A stretch of DNA of 12,470 bases from JAJRRA01 sp048636595 (GTDB taxonomy: Bacteria > Pseudomonadota > Gammaproteobacteria > Xanthomonadales > SZUA-36). Of the stretch, positions 7,262-12,470 are shown piece after piece. The position numbers and the translations under genes were made by a program. The notes under the pieces were generated by a model. It did no database searches and was not told the origin of the DNA. It saw only the letters and a list, made by a program, of their open reading frames with translations. Each line of letters starts with the position of its first letter. Position 1 is the first letter of the stretch. The stretch lies in NCBI GenBank assembly GCA_048636595.1, contig JAIVWI010000082.1, positions 1 to 12,470 on the forward strand, in the 5' to 3' direction.

Positions 7262-7743
7262 TCGTTTTACGAATATTCGATATTCTCCGCCTGCGCTCCG
7301 GCCCCCAGGCCCTGCCGGCAGGCTGGGCGCTTGCGGTCGGGCTCAGCATAGCCTACATCGCGCAAGGTCTGTTCGCTGACCAGTTACTCGGGGAAGAAGA
7401 TTCCACACCACGCAGCCTGATCGCAATCACCGTCCAGTTTTTCGTCATTGCGACACTGCTTCAGCTGAAGAAATTTTCAGCCCGGCTGCCCCAAACCCTT
7501 TCTGCGTTGGCAGGCACGGGCCTGGTTTTCGGCTTCCTGTCGGTATTTCTTATCTCCCAGGCGGACCCGGAGAGCAATCAACCCGTGCTTGCCCTGGTCT
7601 GGTTCGGGGTTTTCCTGTGGAGCATTGCGGTCGATGCACATATTTACCGCCACGCTTTGTCCATCAAGATGAATCTTGGCGTGCTCCTGGCAGTGTTGAT
7701 TTTTGCGGCCAATTTCTTCCTGTTAGAAACTGTTTTGGGGTAA
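7258..7743 (+). CDS. Small integral membrane protein with non-AUG start
   Basis: An open frame of about 161 codons directly follows adk. From about residue 17 it encodes five hydrophobic segments: near 7318-7371, 7414-7461, 7498-7557, 7585-7647 and 7675-7737. Short charged loops lie between them, so it is probably an inner-membrane protein. Function is not recognised. The preceding in-frame stop is at 7207, and there is no ATG or GTG in the frame before 7507; 7507 itself is TTG and would remove two helices. The N-terminal residues encoded from 7258 (LIVLRIFDILRLRSGPQALP) look like the start of a genuine protein. The likely start is therefore CTG 7258, overlapping the adk TGA by 4 nt, or ATC 7261. 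It ends 4 bp before the MITE-like element. Coding nature is fairly sure; the exact start is not. Confidence 0.66.
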   Translation: MIVLRIFDILRLRSGPQALPAGWALAVGLSIAYIAQGLFADQLLGEEDSTPRSLIAITVQFFVIATLLQLKKFSARLPQTLSALAGTGLVFGFLSVFLISQADPESNQPVLALVWFGVFLWSIAVDAHIYRHALSIKMNLGVLLAVLIFAANFFLLETVLG

Positions 7744-7747
7744 AACT

Positions 7748-7778
7748 AGTGCAGTGTCCTATATTATGTGGCGATTAA
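7748..7778 (+). repeat. Left terminal inverted repeat of the MITE-like element
   Basis: This 31-bp repeat matches the reverse complement of 7981-8011 at 30 positions. The sole difference is at the 24th base, G here and A in the other copy. It begins 4 bp after the stop codon of the membrane protein gene. Confidence 0.88.
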
Positions 7779-7980
7779 GAGCCCCACAAAAGATTCAAGT
7801 CAAGGCGCAGCTTGCAGTTAATGGCCACCCCCTTAACAAAGGCTGTAACGCAGGATTGAAGCTTTTGTGGGACTCCCTGCGGGCGAGACGAGAAGGCATC
7901 ATCTGCTGCGTTGCGCCTCTTGGAAAGGACCAGCCATTTCCGTCGAGACGCGCCTTACAGCTAATACCTTCTCGTCCCGC

Positions 7981-8011
7981 TTAATCGTCACATAATATAG
8001 GACACTGCACT
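7981..8011 (-). repeat. Right terminal inverted repeat of the MITE-like element
   Basis: This is the partner of 7748-7778. It ends one base before the mpl ATG. Within it, AGGA at 7999-8002 lies 10 bp upstream of that ATG and is the only Shine-Dalgarno-like site available. CATAAT (7991-7996) resembles a -10 hexamer, but no suitable -35 was found. Confidence 0.88.
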
Positions 8012-8012
8012 G

Positions 8013-9380
8013 ATGCATATTCATATCCTCGGCGCTTGCGGCACTTTCATGGGCGGCGTGGCCCTGCTGGCCAGCCGGGACGGCCACCGGGTTACCGGCT
8101 CGGACCAGCACAGCTATCCCCCGATGAGCACCCAACTGGAAGCGGAAGGAATTGAATTATTCGAAGGATACTCGGCGGAGCACCTCGAGCCCAAGCCCGA
8201 CCTGGTTATCATCGGCAATGCACTGAGCCGCGGCAACCCGGCCATAGAACACGTGTTGAATACCGGAATGAAATATACCTCCGGTCCGAGATGGCTGGGC
8301 GAAAACTACCTGCGCGGCAAATTTGTTATCGCGGTGGCCGGCACTCACGGCAAAACCACCACCTCCGCCATGATCGCCTGGATTCTGGAGCAGGCCGGAA
8401 AAAACCCCGGTTTCCTGATCGGTGGCGTGCCCAACAATTTTGGCCACTCGGCCAGGGACGGTAAACAGTATTTCGTCGTAGAAGCGGATGAATACGACAC
8501 GGCATTTTTTGACAAACGGGCAAAATTTGTTCATTACCGCCCCAGCGTCGCCATCCTGAACAATCTTGAGTTTGACCATGTGGATATCTATCCCGATCTC
8601 AAGGCCATTCAGACCCAGTTCCACCATCTCGTGCGCACCATTCCGGGCAACGGGGTTATTGTCTGCAACGGACAGGATGCAAACCTGGAATCCGTCATCG
8701 ACCAGGGCTGCTGGAGTCAACTGCAACTCTTTTCCATGCTCGAAGGGGCGGACTGGCAAGTGGAACAACTAACACCGGATGGCAGCGAATTGGCGTTTTT
8801 CCGGGATGGCGGGAAGGTCGGCAACATCAGTTGGGATTCCTGCGGCCAGCACAATGCAATGAATGCCTGTGCTGCCCTGGCAGCCTGTGTCGCGGCCGGC
8901 GTTGAGCCACGCGAAGCGCTGGAGGGGCTGTCGACCTTCAGCGGCGTGAAACGGCGCATGGAATTGATCTCGGAGATCGACGACATTCATGTCTATGATG
9001 ACTTTGCCCATCACCCCACCGCTATTCGCCTTACCCTGGAAGGATTACGACGGAATGTCAGCAACGCCCGGGTGCTGGTTGCCCTGGAGCCGCGCAGCAA
9101 CACGATGCGCGCCGGGGTTCACATTGGAGAACTCGGCCCGGCACTGGCAGCTGCAGATCATGTCTGGCTGATGGCCGGCGATGGCATCGAGTGGGACCCC
9201 CAGGAAGAACTGCGTATTCTGGATGACCGCAGCCGCATCGTAACCCGCAGCGAGGACCTGTTACAGCAGATGCTGGACATGGTTAAACCGGGTGACCACG
9301 TCGTGTTCATGAGCAACGGGGGTTTCGATTCAGTGCCCAGCCGGTTCTGCGAAGCACTGGCTGAGCACACAGGTCGTTGA
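8013..9380 (+). CDS. mpl: UDP-MurNAc:L-Ala-gamma-D-Glu-meso-Dap ligase
   Basis: Mpl joins recycled murein tripeptide to UDP-N-acetylmuramate in the cytoplasm, using ATP, and so returns cell-wall peptides to peptidoglycan synthesis. The 455 residues suit the family. The N terminus MHIHILGACGTFMGG is typical of Mpl. The Mur-ligase ATP loop is GTHGKTTT (110-117). EADEYDTAFFDKR (157-169) and LNNLEFDHVDIYP (182-194) form the central domain, and GVKRRME (311-317) and DDFAHHPTAI (329-338) lie at and beyond the start of the C-terminal domain. DFAHHPT and the Mpl-type start separate it from MurC. The ATG at 8013 matches the family start. Upstream sequence is entirely the MITE-like element, which seems to supply the ribosome binding site AGGA. 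The gene is probably downstream of adk and the membrane protein in one transcript unless the element blocks it. Confidence 0.96.
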   Translation: MHIHILGACGTFMGGVALLASRDGHRVTGSDQHSYPPMSTQLEAEGIELFEGYSAEHLEPKPDLVIIGNALSRGNPAIEHVLNTGMKYTSGPRWLGENYLRGKFVIAVAGTHGKTTTSAMIAWILEQAGKNPGFLIGGVPNNFGHSARDGKQYFVVEADEYDTAFFDKRAKFVHYRPSVAILNNLEFDHVDIYPDLKAIQTQFHHLVRTIPGNGVIVCNGQDANLESVIDQGCWSQLQLFSMLEGADWQVEQLTPDGSELAFFRDGGKVGNISWDSCGQHNAMNACAALAACVAAGVEPREALEGLSTFSGVKRRMELISEIDDIHVYDDFAHHPTAIRLTLEGLRRNVSNARVLVALEPRSNTMRAGVHIGELGPALAAADHVWLMAGDGIEWDPQEELRILDDRSRIVTRSEDLLQQMLDMVKPGDHVVFMSNGGFDSVPSRFCEALAEHTGR

Positions 9381-9555
9381 CAGGCATGCATTGAACAGCG
9401 GCTGCAGGAGTGCAATGCGCGAAATGTAAGAATCGTTGGTGCCGATATCTGAATTAGTTAGAATCGTGCAAGTACGCTCTTACAGGCAGCACTCAGGTGA
9501 TCGAGTTATATTGTGGGACCTAAATAACCAGCGTTAGCGCATACGGGAGCCATTG

Positions 9556-10752
9556 ATGAAGCCGCCCACCGAAAAACTGACATACGTCCACATCCTTGGC
9601 AATTGCTCCTGCATTGCTCTGCTTCAGTCCATCCATGGACATATGATCCTGGCCATTACCTGCTTGGTGATGGTGATACCCGGATTTTCGATTGCGCAGG
9701 AGCCGCCAGCACCCGCTGAAAACAATCCGACCATCGATCAGCTTATTGTCAGGCATGGGCTGCGCCAAAGCAGTGTTGCCTCGAGAGACAGTGAGGGATG
9801 GCAAAAACCCCAGCGTATCCTGGTCCGGGTTGACAGCCCTGAACGTCTTCAGTGGATGCAGCAGGCAGTGCCGGATGTGGAGTTGGTGGCATTGGACACG
9901 ATCGAAGCAGCTGCCCGCGAGATTGATTCGTTTCAGGCCGTTGTAGGCCTGTGCCACCCGGACCTGCTGGCTTCCAACATTCACTGGGTGCAAATTTATT
10001 CAGCCGGTATCGAGCGTTGCACCGCTATACCTGCTGCGCAGAAAAACCTGAGTATTCTGAGTAATGCCCAGCGCCTGCAAGGACCGGAAATTGCAGACCA
10101 TGCTATCGCACTCATGCTGGCCCTGGTGCGCAGACTTGATGTCTATTCCAGTCGACAAAGCTGGATTCGGGAGCAGGATTCGGGTGAGGAAGATATTTGG
10201 GAGCTTGAAGGACGAACCCTGCTGGTGGTTGGTCTCGGCGGCATTGGTACCAATATCGCCAAACTGGGATATGGCCTGGGCATGCGCGTTATCGCCACGC
10301 GCAACAGCCGGCGCGAGGGACCCGATTTCATCAGCTACGTAGGCCTTGCCGATGAATTACTCGGCTTGGCCAGAAAGGCAGATGTCATCATCAATGCAAC
10401 GCCGCTGACCACTTCCACCACCGGTATTTTTAACCGTGAATTTTTCGCTGCGGCGCCAGATCATGCCTATTTCATCAACATAGGACGTGGGCGCAGCGTC
10501 GTAACTGATGACCTGATCAAAGCTCTTGAAAAAGGTGACATAGCAGGTGCCGGACTGGATGTCACGGACCCGGAACCACTCCCCGACGGCCATCCGCTGT
10601 GGTCGGCTCCAAGGGTAATCATTACCCCACACATGGCTGGCGTTTCCGACAAAATCATGGGAAGGATATTCCTGGTCGCACGCGAAAACATCCGCCGTTA
10701 TTCTGCCGGTGAGCCTTTACTTTCTGTGGTCGACATGGAAAGAGGATATTAA
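9556..10752 (+). CDS. D-2-hydroxyacid dehydrogenase with signal-peptide-like N terminus
   Basis: The 398-residue product has the D-isomer-specific 2-hydroxyacid dehydrogenase fold. The nucleotide-binding motif is VGLGGIG (225-231). The next strand ends in ATRNSRR, without the acidic residue that selects NAD, so NADP(H) is likely. Catalytic Arg311 lies in INIGRG, Glu340 in DPEPL and His359 in ITPHMAG. Family members reduce 2-keto acids to D-2-hydroxy acids or the reverse; the substrate is unknown. Oddly, residues about 30-47 form a hydrophobic stretch ending in SIA-Q, like a Sec signal peptide, followed by a Pro/Ala-rich linker. The ATG at 9556 has GGGAG (9545-9549) 6 bp upstream. An in-frame TTG at 9553 and an ATG at 9643, which starts right at the hydrophobic stretch, are alternatives. 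It stands alone, convergent with the antiporter gene. Confidence 0.85.
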   Translation: MKPPTEKLTYVHILGNCSCIALLQSIHGHMILAITCLVMVIPGFSIAQEPPAPAENNPTIDQLIVRHGLRQSSVASRDSEGWQKPQRILVRVDSPERLQWMQQAVPDVELVALDTIEAAAREIDSFQAVVGLCHPDLLASNIHWVQIYSAGIERCTAIPAAQKNLSILSNAQRLQGPEIADHAIALMLALVRRLDVYSSRQSWIREQDSGEEDIWELEGRTLLVVGLGGIGTNIAKLGYGLGMRVIATRNSRREGPDFISYVGLADELLGLARKADVIINATPLTTSTTGIFNREFFAAAPDHAYFINIGRGRSVVTDDLIKALEKGDIAGAGLDVTDPEPLPDGHPLWSAPRVIITPHMAGVSDKIMGRIFLVARENIRRYSAGEPLLSVVDMERGY

Positions 10753-10876
10753 CAAGCATACCCGCAAGCATTGATTTCCTGAAAAAGCGATTTATCCTAC
10801 TGACGTTATGATCACGCGAATCGTAAGAAAGAAATGGTGGTAAAAGGAAAGTAATGGTGAAATCCCTGCCTGTTGA

Positions 10877-12076
10877 TTACTGCTTGCCGCTTTCTTTATG
10901 CCCAAGCCATTTCGCCAACGGATTTGCGGAGATTCCGTGGGCAACCAGGCTCATCAATACCGTGCAGATCACGACCAGCGCAATCTTTTCAGCTCCGGGC
11001 ACTTCCGCATTGATGACGATAATCGCAAATACAATACTGGCCAGACCCCGCGGCCCGAACCAGCCCAGGAACAAGCGGCTGGAAACACTTTCCCCGGTCC
11101 CGGTCAGGGACAGGAAAATAGGCACTACGCGTATTACGGTGAGACTTAACAGTGCGTAGGCCACGACTTCCCAACTAAATAATTTCAATGCCGGGCCGAT
11201 AACCATTGCCCCAAACAGCATCCAGGTAACCAGCGCCAGCGTCTCGCCGGTGCCTTCAGCGGCCAGCACCAGCTTGTGAGTGGCCTCTTTGGCCAGGTAG
11301 CCGAACAGCAGCCCACCGGTAAACGCAGCGATGTAGCCGCTGCCATGCAGGCTTTGCGCAATGGCGAAAGAAGCGATGGCCAGTCCTACTACCGTGACTT
11401 GCATCCAGATTTCGGTGACCCAGCCCTGTTTCCAGCACCAGCGCAGCAGTGATTCGCCGGCCAGGGCCAGGCCCAGACCAACGGCCATTCCGATCCCCAG
11501 TTCTTCTGCAAGCAGAACCAAAGCAGACGTCTCGCCTCCACCATGCTCCCCGCCAACGGCCAGGGCGATAAAAAACAGCAGAATGGGGACACAAATACCA
11601 TCATTCAGCCCGCTTTCCACGTTCAGGCCCTCACGTATCCGGGCAGGTACAGCCTTGTTGGTAATCACGGCTTTACCGAGCGCCGCATCGGTAGCGGCGA
11701 GCATGGTTGCCAGGATTGCGGCCTCATACAAGGACAAGCCGTCGAACATCAGTACGGCGAAACCGAATCCCAGCGCGATCACGCCTGGCAAACCCAGCAA
11801 CAACATTCGTGAAGGAATCCGGAATTGGCGTTTCAGGACAGACAGGTCCGCGTTAGCTGCATCGATAAAAAGGATCAATGCAAGGGTCAGATCCGCAAGA
11901 GTCCGCAAATTACCACTGCTTGCATCACCTTTGAGCCAACCGAAGCCAAAAGGCCCCATCAGGAATCCAAAGACGACAAACACCATGGGCCCTGAAATCA
12001 CCGACCGCTCGATACGGCCGGCAACCATGCTGTAAAGGAAGATAAAAAGCGCAAGAATTGCCAGTTCTACATACAT
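10877..12076 (-). CDS. CPA1 family Na+(K+)/H+ antiporter, NhaP-type
   Basis: This 399-residue inner-membrane protein has about 12-13 hydrophobic segments. It exchanges cytoplasmic Na+ (or K+) for external H+. The ion-binding signature is present: ATDAALGKAV (128-137), then NVESGLNDG (152-160) with Asn158-Asp159, the 'ND' pair of electroneutral CPA1 antiporters such as NhaP. A conserved basic segment, FGPRGLASIVF, lies near the C-terminal end of the membrane domain. There is no large cytoplasmic C-terminal domain, so it is a short form. The ATG lies 14 bp after the ppk2 stop, so the two are probably one operon; the ribosome binding site is weak and would lie in the 3' end of ppk2. Coupling to the H+-gradient made by HppA is plausible but inferred. 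Ion preference cannot be read. Confidence 0.92.
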   Translation of the reverse strand: MYVELAILALFIFLYSMVAGRIERSVISGPMVFVVFGFLMGPFGFGWLKGDASSGNLRTLADLTLALILFIDAANADLSVLKRQFRIPSRMLLLGLPGVIALGFGFAVLMFDGLSLYEAAILATMLAATDAALGKAVITNKAVPARIREGLNVESGLNDGICVPILLFFIALAVGGEHGGGETSALVLLAEELGIGMAVGLGLALAGESLLRWCWKQGWVTEIWMQVTVVGLAIASFAIAQSLHGSGYIAAFTGGLLFGYLAKEATHKLVLAAEGTGETLALVTWMLFGAMVIGPALKLFSWEVVAYALLSLTVIRVVPIFLSLTGTGESVSSRLFLGWFGPRGLASIVFAIIVINAEVPGAEKIALVVICTVLMSLVAHGISANPLAKWLGHKESGKQ

Positions 12077-12090
12077 ATCAGTAGGTTACC

Positions 12091-12470
12091 CTAAAATTTC
12101 TGCGGTACGTAATTATACTCGTAGTCCGGCGCCTGGTAACCATCACTGCTCTGGCGCGGGCGCAGTTCCGGCTTGTCGTAAGGAATATCCTCATAGGGGA
12201 ACTGGCTGAGCAGGTGTGAAATACAGTTAAGCCGTGCTTTCTTTTTATTGTCCGAATTGACCACATTCCACGGTGCCCAGGTGGTGTCAGTGGCCATGAA
12301 CATGGCATCCTTGGCGCGGGAGTAGTCGTACCAGCGGCTCTGTGCTGTGAGATCCATGGGACTGACCTTCCAGTGCTTGCGCGGGTCGGTCATACGGCCT
12401 TCAAAACGTTTCGTCTGTTCGTCCGCGCTCACTTCGAACCAGTATTTTATCAGGATAATGCCGTTATCTA
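12091..12470 (-). CDS. ppk2: Polyphosphate kinase 2, C-terminal part (5' end off window)
   Basis: The last 125 codons are visible; the frame is open to the window edge, so the start lies beyond 12470. The residues DNGIILIKYWFEVSADEQ at the edge, then a KHWKVSPMDL segment, SRWYDYSRAKDAMF and NKKKARLNCISHLLS, are highly typical of PPK2. PPK2 enzymes transfer phosphate between polyphosphate and nucleotides; the Walker motifs that set the subclass lie outside the window, so AMP or ADP preference cannot be judged. The tail after PYEDIPYDKPELRP is 21 residues, Tyr-rich and variable. It appears to be the promoter-proximal gene of an operon with the antiporter. A short in-frame GTG at 12432 is internal and not the start. 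Confidence 0.93.
   Translation of the reverse strand, partial: DNGIILIKYWFEVSADEQTKRFEGRMTDPRKHWKVSPMDLTAQSRWYDYSRAKDAMFMATDTTWAPWNVVNSDNKKKARLNCISHLLSQFPYEDIPYDKPELRPRQSSDGYQAPDYEYNYVPQKF

Larger units (their letters stand above)
7748..8011. mobile_element. 264-bp MITE-like element, no transposase gene
   Basis: The ends are 31-bp terminal inverted repeats (7748-7778 and 7981-8011), beginning AGTGCAGTGTCCTATATTAT and differing at one position. Inside, two hairpins abut the repeats. Hairpin A has arms 7779-7798 and 7856-7875 (18 of 20 matched). Hairpin B has arms 7883-7899 and 7964-7980 (15 of 17 matched). Only 7 bp (7876-7882) separate them, so a single strand could fold into a T-shaped three-way structure. 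No transposase or convincing ORF is inside, and no clear target-site duplication is visible. It fills almost the whole gap between the membrane protein stop and the mpl start. Other copies in the genome, which would prove mobility, cannot be checked here. Confidence 0.85.

Noticed and set aside
7754..7984. Open frame of 76 codons inside the MITE-like element
   Set aside because: It runs through both terminal repeats and hairpins, has no good ribosome binding site, and is explained by the palindromic element.
7741..8016. Target-site duplication around the MITE-like element
   Set aside because: The flanks AAACT and GATGC show no direct repeat. TGCA occurs at both ends but is part of the palindromic terminal repeat, so it proves nothing.
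9387..9420. Possible terminator hairpin after mpl (GCATTG with CAATGC)
   Set aside because: The stem is only 6 bp with a loop near 19 nt and no T-tract follows. The gap 9381-9555 shows no other clear feature.
10753..10876. Terminator in the convergent gap between the dehydrogenase and antiporter genes
   Set aside because: No stable stem followed by a T-tract could be found on either strand.

Overview
The window looks like chromosomal DNA from a gammaproteobacterium, perhaps a marine or soil lineage near the Xanthomonadales, Chromatiales or methanotroph groups. This rests on the gene set: a short-LID adenylate kinase, a pyrophosphate-dependent phosphofructokinase, a K+-independent H+-pyrophosphatase, and Mpl. 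Base composition is moderately GC-rich. No tRNA, rRNA, CRISPR array, phage gene or transposase gene was seen. Assignments come from reading motifs only; no database search was possible.

Left part (1-3082, + strand): a REP-like palindrome (19-91) lies upstream of a three-gene cassette. The genes encode a flavin-reductase-domain protein, an M20 metallopeptidase, and a BioD-like P-loop NTPase resembling DUF1611 proteins. The last two overlap by 4 bp (GTGA), so they are probably translationally coupled. Their joint role is unknown; amino acid or acyl-glutamate turnover is a guess.

Central part (3150-7261): pfp and hppA read leftwards and adk reads rightwards, sharing a short divergent promoter region that holds a perfect 6-bp-arm dyad. 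Pfp can spend PPi instead of ATP in glycolysis (or make PPi in reverse), HppA turns PPi into a proton gradient, and Adk handles AMP left by PPi-releasing reactions. At the right edge, a polyphosphate kinase 2 (5' end off the window) is followed 14 bp later by a CPA1 Na+/H+ antiporter. The window is therefore rich in phosphoanhydride and ion-gradient energy genes.

Right-centre (7258-9380): a small five-helix membrane protein follows adk with a CTGA overlap and no ATG, GTG or TTG near its expected start. Then comes mpl, the murein tripeptide recycling ligase. Between them sits the most unusual object here, a 264-bp MITE-like element (7748-8011). It has 31-bp terminal inverted repeats (30/31 matched) and two internal hairpins of about 97 nt that abut the repeats. 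The hairpins are themselves diverged inverted copies of one module. The element ends one base before the mpl start codon and seems to supply its ribosome binding site.

Right part (9556-12470): a D-2-hydroxyacid dehydrogenase with an unexpected signal-peptide-like N terminus, then the convergent antiporter and ppk2 genes.
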